Assembly (NCBI GenBank): GCA_019056875.1
Contig: DXJA01000487.1
Span: 1-7,037, forward strand
Reading direction: 5' to 3'
DNA from: Candidatus Jordarchaeum madagascarense
Lineage (GTDB): Archaea > Asgardarchaeota > Jordiarchaeia > Jordiarchaeales > Jordiarchaeaceae
Length of the DNA stretch: 7,037 nucleotides
The notes under the pieces are model-generated. The model did not search any database, was not told the DNA's origin, and saw only the letters and a list, made by a program, of their open reading frames with translations. The position numbers were made by a program, and so were the translations under genes. Shown one piece after another: positions 1 to 5,751 of the stretch (positions within the stretch are counted from its first letter, which is position 1; every line of letters begins with the position of its first letter).

Positions 1-11
1 ATTATTCTTTT

Positions 12-98
12 TTTATATAAAATGTACATTTTTTTTGGAATCGTAAAAATTAAATACTGCAGAATTAACTATATAGACCACAATAATCTTATATTAAA
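12..98 (+). promoter_or_regulatory. AT-rich promoter region of the Roadblock gene
   Basis: Several TATA-like boxes lie here: TTTATATAA at 12-20, TTAAATA at 50-56, CTATATAG at 69-76 and TTATATTA at 89-96. An archaeal start site usually lies about 25 bases past the TATA box. The first three would therefore place it between about 43 and 98, upstream of the ribosome site at 108-114. The fourth would start transcription at or past the ribosome site and fits less well. I cannot tell which box is used. The reading frame of the gene is open through this region to the window edge, but its translation is low in complexity and rich in I, N, Y and F, which looks non-coding. Confidence 0.4.
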
Positions 99-107
99 TA
101 GTTTTGC

Positions 108-114
108 AGGTGAT
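108..114 (+). promoter_or_regulatory. Shine-Dalgarno site that sets the Roadblock gene start
   Basis: AGGTGAT matches the anti-Shine-Dalgarno end of 16S rRNA closely and ends six bases before an in-frame TTG at 121. No comparable site precedes the upstream in-frame ATG at 22. This decides the start in favour of TTG 121. Confidence 0.7.
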
Positions 115-120
115 GGCGGA

Positions 121-795
121 TTGGCGGCGCTTGAGGAAGTCTTGAGGAGAATAGAGAAGTCAAATTATGTTGATAAATGTGCCGTATTCAAGTCGAGTGG
201 AGAAATCTTCACATCTCATATTGATGAGGAAACGATCAAGCTTGTGAAACCTTTCTTTGGTTTGGATACGACTGTTGAACGCTTAATACTTGAGAGAAAA
301 TTGGGAAGAATCATTATGGGGCGTTTCAAGGATTACGTATTTGTTCTTTCTTCGCGGAGAGCTCCCAACTTAGGAGTACTGAACATTGAATTTTACAAGG
401 CTTTGAATCTGTTAAAAGATAGTTTAGAAAACAAAACTACCAGTTCAGAGAAACCCGAAACGGTAACCATTTCAAGAGTTAGACCGGTAGAAAAGAAAGA
501 AAAAGAAGCATGGAACGCATTATTAACTTTTGAAAAAAAATCTGAATCGAAATCATCATTGATCACACGCGAAACAGTTTTTAGTAAAACTATAACTTTG
601 GGAGAATTAATAGAGAGCCCGGATCTTGAAGAGTTAAAGAGGTTAAATGATTGGGTTTTGATTTTTTACATGCTTGTTGATGGGGAGAAAACATTGGAAC
701 AGGTTGCTGGGGAGATGGGGCAAAAAATAGATAATGTTAAGAACTTATCATACAATTTACTCAAATCAGGAAAGGTAAAAATAAAAAATCTCTAA
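121..795 (+). CDS. Roadblock/LC7 domain protein with C-terminal winged-helix-like domain
   Basis: The 224-residue product starts at TTG 121. Residues 1 to about 93 look like a Roadblock/LC7 fold: an opening helix (ALEEVLRRIEKS), a strand pair (CAVFKSSGEIFTS), a middle helix, a second strand pair (GRIIMGRFKDYVFVLSS) and a closing helix. Residues about 95-165 are a charged, probably flexible linker. Residues about 172-224 resemble the small winged-helix tail seen in PatA/DUF4388-type regulators, with the pattern VDGEKTLEQVAGEMG followed by a last helix and a strand. Roadblock proteins are cytoplasmic partners or regulators of small Ras-like GTPases, as MglB is for MglA. No GTPase gene is visible here, so the partner is unknown. 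A longer form from ATG 22 is possible but would add 33 residues of AT-rich, non-domain sequence. The Roadblock call rests on fold pattern rather than a signature motif. Confidence 0.65.
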   Translation: MAALEEVLRRIEKSNYVDKCAVFKSSGEIFTSHIDEETIKLVKPFFGLDTTVERLILERKLGRIIMGRFKDYVFVLSSRRAPNLGVLNIEFYKALNLLKDSLENKTTSSEKPETVTISRVRPVEKKEKEAWNALLTFEKKSESKSSLITRETVFSKTITLGELIESPDLEELKRLNDWVLIFYMLVDGEKTLEQVAGEMGQKIDNVKNLSYNLLKSGKVKIKNL

Positions 796-835
796 GAAAA
801 CTAGATTAGGAAAATAAAACTGATTATTAGGCTAC

Positions 836-846
836 TCTCCTTTTTA
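836..846 (+). terminator. T-tract terminator after the Roadblock gene
   Basis: CTCC followed by five T lies about 45 bases past the stop codon. Archaeal terminators are often short T-tracts without a hairpin. None is required here, but the position between two genes with separate promoter signals fits. Confidence 0.35.
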
Positions 847-894
847 GCATCGAAAAACATTGTTAAATTGAAAAAAATGTCACTGCTTATACCA

Positions 895-908
895 CCAAAA
901 ATTTATAG
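895..908 (+). promoter_or_regulatory. BRE/TATA promoter of the HAD phosphatase gene
   Basis: CCAAAAA followed by TTTATAG is a good archaeal BRE plus TATA pair. A start site about 25 bases downstream would fall near 930 and give a leader of about 30 bases before TTG 960. GGATG at 947-951 could act as the ribosome site. The 164-base gap at 796-959 otherwise shows only the T-tract near 841. Confidence 0.5.
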
Positions 909-959
909 ATTTCTGACACATTCTGAATAAATTGAGACAGTTTCATGGATGTTATCTAA

Positions 960-1658
960 TTGTTTAACGGTAACAGCGAAAATTTGCTGAATGGAAAGAA
1001 GGCGTTTGTTTTTGACTGGGATGGGACGCTCGTTTATTTTAAAATCGACATCATTTCCGCTCGGAGGGATACAATAGAAATTCTTAAGAAATATGGTGTT
1101 TCAGAATCTACACTTTCTTTGGACCAGCCAATACTCAAAATGATTGAAAAAGCGATTCCTTATATTCATTCACAAGAAGATTCAAACTCGAAGATTATGA
1201 CAATGTTAAAAGATGTTGACGAGACCGTTGAAAAGTACGAGGTGGAGGCAGCCAATAAAACTTCACTTATCCCCGGAGCGGTTGAATTGCTTCAAAAACT
1301 TAAGAACATAGGATTCAAAATAGGCGTTTTCACCCTTAACAAGAACTTCGTTGTTACCTCTCTTCTTGATAGGTTGGGTATCCGGTCTATCTTTGATGTC
1401 GTTGTTGCAAGAGATGATACAACAAGGCCCAAACCAGACCCAGAACACTTGCATAAGACTCTGTCTCTACTCGGGGTTACGGTTGAAGAAACGATTGTGG
1501 TTGGTGACCATCCCAATGATATTATCTCTGCACGAAGTATAGGCGCAAAATCTATAGGAGTTCTATCTTCAGGTCACTCAGCTGAAGAATTGAAATCTGT
1601 AGGCGCGGATTTGGTTTTAAAAGACATCTCTTTAATATCACGTGACCTATTAAAATAG
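960..1658 (+). CDS. HAD-superfamily hydrolase, phosphoglycolate-phosphatase type
   Basis: This 232-residue protein carries all four HAD motifs. Motif I is FDWDGTL with the nucleophile D19 and the acid/base D21. Motif II ends at T125 (GVFTLN), motif III is K158 in RPKPDP, and motif IV is GDHPNDI with D183 and D187. Residues about 25-100 form an alpha-helical C1 cap, and IPGAVELLQKLK starts the second half of the core as in Gph-like enzymes. It should be a soluble Mg-dependent phosphatase for a small phosphorylated metabolite. Phosphoglycolate is the family default, but cap sequence does not settle the substrate. The start is TTG 960; an ATG at 945 in the same frame is cut off by TAA at 957. 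A TTG at 984 is an alternative that would remove eight residues and still keep motif I. It converges on the OPT transporter with a 45-base gap. Confidence 0.88.
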   Translation: MFNGNSENLLNGKKAFVFDWDGTLVYFKIDIISARRDTIEILKKYGVSESTLSLDQPILKMIEKAIPYIHSQEDSNSKIMTMLKDVDETVEKYEVEAANKTSLIPGAVELLQKLKNIGFKIGVFTLNKNFVVTSLLDRLGIRSIFDVVVARDDTTRPKPDPEHLHKTLSLLGVTVEETIVVGDHPNDIISARSIGAKSIGVLSSGHSAEELKSVGADLVLKDISLISRDLLK

Positions 1659-1680
1659 TAATCATCCAAGAGTATCCTTA

Positions 1681-1702
1681 ATATTTTTTCCGCTCTTTCT
1701 TT
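1681..1702 (+). terminator. T-rich terminator between convergent genes
   Basis: Six T at 1684-1689 are followed by a pyrimidine-rich run to 1702. The tract lies 25 bases past the HAD stop and directly before the 3' end of the oppositely oriented transporter. It is T-rich only on the + strand, so it would serve the HAD gene. Confidence 0.5.
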
Positions 1703-1703
1703 A

Positions 1704-3755
1704 TCAGAACCCAAACATCATTAGGGCGGTAGTGAGCAATATCCAAACAAGATACACTAGGCCTTCACCCGCGCTGACACCACTAAGCGATTGATGATAT
1801 TCGGTATCCTTCTTAAGGTAGTCTTTAAGATTATGTTTATTTTTTCTATATACGTAGTAGTTTAGACCCCCGCCCAACAATATTGAGAAACTATAAGCGG
1901 GAGGAATGAGTACGCCCACAAGGAACGAGATTGGTGACAGATTATATTTTGACAACACTAACCCTATCATTATACCGAGAAGGAAGAAAATGGAGATATA
2001 TTGACTATACTGATTTTGCTGATAATACTGAATCCCAGTAAAAAGATTAAAGCTTGCAAAAATGGTGCCGGGTTGAAAAATCGGGGTCTTAAGTTGAAAA
2101 AAGGTCAAGTAGAATATTCCCGAGATAGCCGCTGTGGGCGCCGGGAGAGAAGCGGTGCCAAAACCATAGGTTTGGTATAGTAAAAAGATGATTAAGCTCC
2201 CTACTACTGCACCAAAAATTACTCCGTAAAGGATTGATATAAATACTGTTCTATCTTTAACCTTTATTTCGCGTCCCACTTTGAATGAGCCAATAACTCT
2301 GAGTGCCACTGCTTGTATAACCGTCATAAATGTAAAGAAGACTATAAGACTTGAAAAATTGATGTCGAACCCCATAATCGCGGGAACCGCGAGCCAGTCA
2401 GTTATAAGTCCGGTCATGAACCCCGTCTCGCTCACAGCTAAGGTGCTCCACAAGCTAGAAATAAGAAGGGCGGGCGTACTTATAAGAGTAAGCCACGGAT
2501 TAACTTGAACATTAGAAAATGGTTGAAACACATAAAACATTAGAAAGCTACCCACAAAAAAAATCACCAAGACAATCGATGATATTTTGTATCGTGTTAC
2601 TGCTAAGTGAAGCAAATCCCTGATTATAGAACCTGCTTTTTTTGATTGTATCTTGATTTGCTCAGACTTTGAAATGGGCTTTAATGTTGCAGAAAGTTTG
2701 TCTTTCTCTGTTTGAGGCTCTTGTTCCCTGATTTGAGCCTCTATCTGTGCTTGTATTTTTCTACGATTATCTAGCCAGTCCTTAATGCCTTTACTGACAC
2801 TCCAGCCGATAAAGGTGACGAGTACTCCCATTGCCAGATAAAATATCTGTGGCAGGTTAATATGACTGCCGTAATCCAAGAATCGCCCCGGCTGACCAAA
2901 ATACAGATTCTCAAAAAGCATCCATATTAATACAGAATAAATGCCACCCAGAAATAACATGAGTGATCTTTTCCAGCCGATAAAGTAGCCTATACACGCT
3001 ATTAGGGGAGAATTCGAGATTCCCATAAAACTTGGTACAGGACTAGGAGCCATTGCTTGTCCAATAAATTGGTAGGCGCTCTGCACATTGCTCAATTTAC
3101 TATATATGGGGAGACTAAAAGACCCAATTTTGGTAGAACTCAATAGTCTTGTCCACCAATTGGGTAAAATAGCTGTTGGAGGCATCACTGTTAGGTCCGC
3201 TCCTAAAAAGTAGCCAATGCCCAATACCCCTCCGACGTAGGCTGAAGCAATCCCCATCCATTTTAAAAGTCTATTTTTGGCATTTGGTTCTGCCCCCATA
3301 GTTTCAATGGTTTTGTAGACAGGTACTGCTTGTGGCCAAGGCATTTTTAAAAGTTGTTCCCTGAAGGGAAGTAAAAGAAATAGTCCCAAAACTCCGCCAA
3401 AAATTGAAAGAGTAAAAATGAGTTCAAGACTAATCGGCGTGTTAAACAGGGTGTATGGGGTTCTACCCGCAAACATAACGAGGGCCGGTAATGTAGCAAC
3501 AACACCTGCAGATACACAAACCGTGCCTTGTATTATTGAGGTGACTACCACATTTTCCTTTGGTTCATAGTCCCTTCTTATTGAAAGAAGAATAAATCCG
3601 AGTATAGCTACTCCACCCACAAAAACCACGCCGGTCTTAAGACTTACATAAACTCCAAGAAAAATGTACAGTATACCTATAAGACTACCGAATGCTATAG
3701 TCCTCAGAGTTATCGGCGACCTTCCTTTAAGACTGGCTACCGTGCCATTCTCCAT
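1704..3755 (-). CDS. OPT-family oligopeptide or metal-chelate transporter
   Basis: The 683-residue product is a polytopic membrane protein with roughly 14-16 hydrophobic segments. The N-terminal TLRTIAFGSLIGILYIFLGVYVSLKTG block and the run around residues 72-130 (SIIQGTVCVSAGVVATLPALVMF, then a GGVLGLFLLLPFREQL segment) follow the OPT pattern. PWPQAVPVYKTIETMG (139-154) fits the conserved loop after it. The C-terminal half has PTAAISGIFYLTFF (540-553) and FQPGTIFASFN (560-570). A hydrophilic loop at about 321-388 splits the protein into two halves. OPT proteins are proton-coupled importers of peptides, or of metal chelates in the YSL branch; which applies here cannot be told. GGAG at 3766-3769 lies ten bases before ATG 3755. 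The length is normal and there is no frameshift. Confidence 0.85.
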   Translation of the reverse strand: MENGTVASLKGRSPITLRTIAFGSLIGILYIFLGVYVSLKTGVVFVGGVAILGFILLSIRRDYEPKENVVVTSIIQGTVCVSAGVVATLPALVMFAGRTPYTLFNTPISLELIFTLSIFGGVLGLFLLLPFREQLLKMPWPQAVPVYKTIETMGAEPNAKNRLLKWMGIASAYVGGVLGIGYFLGADLTVMPPTAILPNWWTRLLSSTKIGSFSLPIYSKLSNVQSAYQFIGQAMAPSPVPSFMGISNSPLIACIGYFIGWKRSLMLFLGGIYSVLIWMLFENLYFGQPGRFLDYGSHINLPQIFYLAMGVLVTFIGWSVSKGIKDWLDNRRKIQAQIEAQIREQEPQTEKDKLSATLKPISKSEQIKIQSKKAGSIIRDLLHLAVTRYKISSIVLVIFFVGSFLMFYVFQPFSNVQVNPWLTLISTPALLISSLWSTLAVSETGFMTGLITDWLAVPAIMGFDINFSSLIVFFTFMTVIQAVALRVIGSFKVGREIKVKDRTVFISILYGVIFGAVVGSLIIFLLYQTYGFGTASLPAPTAAISGIFYLTFFQLKTPIFQPGTIFASFNLFTGIQYYQQNQYSQYISIFFLLGIMIGLVLSKYNLSPISFLVGVLIPPAYSFSILLGGGLNYYVYRKNKHNLKDYLKKDTEYHQSLSGVSAGEGLVYLVWILLTTALMMFGF

Positions 3756-3807
3756 TTTTGGGATTCTCCAGAATTCTCTATATACATTTTGAAAGATTAA
3801 TGACTAG

Positions 3808-3824
3808 TACTCGATTTTAAATTG
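3808..3824 (-). promoter_or_regulatory. Promoter and possible operator of the OPT gene
   Basis: On the minus strand this reads CAATTTAAAATCGAGTA. TTTAAAAT is a plausible TATA box, giving a start site near 3791 and a leader of about 36 bases carrying the GGAG ribosome site. The element matches one strand of the palindrome at 4936-4956 at 15 of 17 positions, which suggests a shared regulator site. A second TATA-like TTTTTAAG lies just upstream on the minus strand at about 3826-3833. Confidence 0.45.
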
Positions 3825-3830
3825 CTTAAA

Positions 3831-3857
3831 AACCTTACCAAATCACTTTTTAAGGTT
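3831..3857. repeat. Inverted repeat upstream of the OPT promoter
   Basis: AACCTTA at 3831-3837 and TAAGGTT at 3851-3857 are exact inverted copies with a 13-base spacer. They sit between the end of the methyltransferase-like gene and the OPT promoter, where a dimeric regulator or a weak RNA stem could form. AAAAGCTTTT at 3858-3867 follows directly and is also self-complementary. Short AT-rich dyads arise easily by chance. Confidence 0.35.
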
Positions 3858-3882
3858 AAAAGCTTTTTTTTATTAGAGTGTC

Positions 3883-4932
3883 TCAGTATTTGAATCTTTT
3901 TGCTTCTTCAATCATTGCGAGCATGTTTTCTATTTTAACTCCCCGGTGAAGACTATTGCTTGAACTGAGAATATACCCTCCTCCAGGAGCAGCCTTAGCA
4001 ATAGTTTCCCTAACCACCTTTTTAACTTCCTCAGGCTCCCCGAATGAAAGAAGGGAGCCACAATCGATATTGCCCACCAAAACCAGTCTGTCTCCATAAC
4101 TTTTTTTCACGTTTCCTATATCAACCCCCGCAGCAGGTTCCAAGGAGTGCAAACCATCAATACCTGCTTCGATCAAGTCTGGGATAAGCGGTACAATATA
4201 ACCATCTGAATGGTGAATAACCTTTACACCTTTTTTCTTGAAAACACGAATCTCTTTTTTAAGAAGAGGTAAAATATATTTTTCAAAGATTTTTGGTGAG
4301 AAGAAGGGGCCCGATTTGTGAGCGTAGTCATCTGCGATAATAATCGCATCAACCCCCATATCAATTTCTACTTTTCCAACCTCAATCCAATAATCCAGAA
4401 CCTTTCGCATGTGTCTACTAGCGAAGCCTGGATTTTTGTAGAAATCAATTAGTATAAACTGGTGTTCCCTTCCCAGTGCAGCCCTCTCAAAAGGTCCCCC
4501 TACAAATCCTATAATCGCAAGCTTTGCTCCCATTTTCAAAGTTTTCTCTACATTTATATACCGCTTGGGAACATGTGGGTCCGGCCAGTTCCAAGAATCA
4601 AAGATTTCCTCTGATTTTATTACACCCCCGGCGTACCACTTTGTACTATCTTCAGTGAATAATCTTTTTCGTCCCCATTCGTCAATATATCCTCTGCGTC
4701 CCCTATCATCGGTGAACCATTTCAAGGGAAAAGTTTCAGGCCAAGCCGTAATCATGTCAAAACCAAATTTTTCGTGGCATTCAATAGCCAATTCCCAAGA
4801 GTATACCTCAGCATTCATAAGTTTCAAAACTATAGCACTATCAATGCCCATGTCGTATATCGGTACCCTATCTGGAACACCATGATCAAATGCGGTTAAC
4901 ACACGTTCCTTTGACCTCAAAAAATCACCCAT
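3883..4932 (-). CDS. Uroporphyrinogen decarboxylase (URO-D)-like methyltransferase-family protein
   Basis: The 349-residue product has the full URO-D/corrinoid-methyltransferase TIM-barrel pattern. It opens with SKERVLTAFDHGVPDRVPIYD, and the later strands include KVIHHSDGYIVPLIPDLIEAGIDGLHSLEP, DRLVLVGNIDCG and GGYILSSSNSLHRG. Relatives such as MtaA and MtbA move methyl groups between corrinoid proteins and a thiol or pterin. The His-x-Cys zinc motif of MtaA is replaced here by HSD (H241, D243 from ATG 4932), and the distal Cys position reads SSSNS. True HemE is unlikely, because no other heme gene is near and the body is of the methyltransferase-like branch. The acceptor is unknown, and no corrinoid protein is adjacent. 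Start: ATG 4932 is used, and TTG 4935 also opens the frame. TTG 4920, three bases after GGGTGAT, would give an N-terminus closer to the usual family form. Confidence 0.82.
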   Translation of the reverse strand: MGDFLRSKERVLTAFDHGVPDRVPIYDMGIDSAIVLKLMNAEVYSWELAIECHEKFGFDMITAWPETFPLKWFTDDRGRRGYIDEWGRKRLFTEDSTKWYAGGVIKSEEIFDSWNWPDPHVPKRYINVEKTLKMGAKLAIIGFVGGPFERAALGREHQFILIDFYKNPGFASRHMRKVLDYWIEVGKVEIDMGVDAIIIADDYAHKSGPFFSPKIFEKYILPLLKKEIRVFKKKGVKVIHHSDGYIVPLIPDLIEAGIDGLHSLEPAAGVDIGNVKKSYGDRLVLVGNIDCGSLLSFGEPEEVKKVVRETIAKAAPGGGYILSSSNSLHRGVKIENMLAMIEEAKRFKY

Positions 4933-4935
4933 CAA

Positions 4936-4956
4936 TACTCAATTTAAAATTGAGTA
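4936..4956. promoter_or_regulatory. 21-bp perfect palindrome in a divergent promoter
   Basis: The arms are TACTCAATTT (4936-4945) and AAATTGAGTA (4947-4956) around a single central A. The site occupies the 79-base gap between the methyltransferase-like gene (-) and the phosphoesterase (+). Its core TTTAAAA can act as the TATA box of the + gene, giving a start near 4973. For the - gene, TTTTTTAGG at 4962-4970 would put the start near 4939, so the palindrome would cover that start site. This is the geometry of an operator for a dimeric repressor controlling both directions. Confidence 0.6.
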
Positions 4957-5002
4957 ATAAACCTAAAAAAGAGTTTCAAACAAATTCCCAACATAAAGGG
5001 AT

Positions 5003-5009
5003 GAGGTAA
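5003..5009 (+). promoter_or_regulatory. Shine-Dalgarno site of the phosphoesterase gene
   Basis: GAGGTAA lies a few bases before TTG 5012. The ATG at 5001 is out of frame and meets TAA after one codon, so TTG is the supported start. Confidence 0.7.
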
Positions 5010-5011
5010 AA

Positions 5012-5734
5012 TTGAAAATCGCAGCAGTTTCGGATATTCACTCTCCTAAAAATCTTGAATTATTGAAAAAAGCATTATTTGAAATAGACCTTAGTACTAT
5101 AGATTTGTTTATTTTACCGGGAGACATTATTTACAAGGGCAAATTGGAAGAAGTAGATAAGGTTGTTGAAGCATTAACAGTGGGCTGTCCAATTGTTGCG
5201 GTTTTTGGTAATGAAGAATATGAACACTTGCATGAGGATATCCGAAAAAGAACCTCTGGTAAAATTCGATATCTTGAGGAAGAAAAATATTTTCTTAAGG
5301 TTGGAGGTGAAATCTTAGGAATTGTCGGCTCTAAGGGATCTCTGGATAGGCCAACGTTTTGGCAGAGAAAAAATATTCCAAATATATGGCAAACTTACAA
5401 TGAAACAAGAGAAAAGGTTGCAAAACTAATTTCAGAACTCAAATCCGATTATAAATGCTTATTATTACACTACGCACCCACTTACAAAACCTTAGTGGGC
5501 GAAAGGCCTTCTCAGTATCCTGAGCTGGGAAGCGAAAAATATGAAAAACTGATTCTTAGTAACAAGCTGGATTTAGTGATACACGGACATTCACATAAGG
5601 GTAAAAATTACGCGGAGGTCGCAACCACACCGATATATAATGTTGCCCTTCCACTCACAAGGAAAATAACTATAATAGAGTTGCCATTACCCCTAAAACC
5701 CACATCTCTTGATTTTTACATTAACAAAAAATAG
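5012..5734 (+). CDS. Calcineurin-like metallophosphoesterase (Icc-like)
   Basis: The 240-residue soluble protein has the metal-ligand series of the calcineurin-like superfamily in order. The ligands are D8 and H10 in SDIHS, D38 in PGD, N67 in FGNEE, H153 in LLHYAP, and H191 and H193 in HGHSH. These bind a two-metal centre that hydrolyses phosphomonoesters or diesters. The usual GNHD/E block reads GNEE, so the second-shell histidine (position 68) is replaced by glutamate. Small archaeal and Icc-like members commonly lack this histidine too, so activity is still expected. The substrate is not predictable; cyclic nucleotides, nucleotides and phosphoproteins are family options. The start is TTG 5012 with a good ribosome site. 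The gene is divergent from the methyltransferase-like gene and ends 17 bases from the 3' end of the radical SAM gene. Confidence 0.88.
   Translation: MKIAAVSDIHSPKNLELLKKALFEIDLSTIDLFILPGDIIYKGKLEEVDKVVEALTVGCPIVAVFGNEEYEHLHEDIRKRTSGKIRYLEEEKYFLKVGGEILGIVGSKGSLDRPTFWQRKNIPNIWQTYNETREKVAKLISELKSDYKCLLLHYAPTYKTLVGERPSQYPELGSEKYEKLILSNKLDLVIHGHSHKGKNYAEVATTPIYNVALPLTRKITIIELPLPLKPTSLDFYINKK
5725..5733 (-). terminator. Minus-strand T-tract after the radical SAM gene
   Basis: Read on the minus strand this is TATTTTTTG, about 20 bases past the radical SAM stop codon. It lies inside the last codons of the opposite phosphoesterase gene, so the two 3' ends would overlap in RNA. No matching T-tract is seen on the + strand after 5734. 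Confidence 0.4.
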
Positions 5735-5751
5735 GTGGACAGAATAAATCT

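Noticed and set aside
945..959. ATG at 945 as the start of the HAD gene
   Set aside because: The frame meets TAA at 957, directly before the TTG at 960.
796..959. Small RNA (C/D box type) in the gap before the HAD gene
   Set aside because: CTGA boxes occur at about 912 and 922, but no paired C box with proper spacing is seen.
1263..1542. Short ORFs on both strands inside the HAD gene
   Set aside because: They overlap a gene with all catalytic motifs intact, lack ribosome sites and encode no recognisable domain.
2281..2508. 75-codon + strand ORF inside the OPT gene
   Set aside because: It is an antisense frame of a conserved transmembrane region and has no promoter or ribosome signal of its own.
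4565..4885. 106-codon + strand ORF opposite the URO-D-like gene
   Set aside because: It is a mirror of the conserved N-terminal half of that gene, with no domain or ribosome site.
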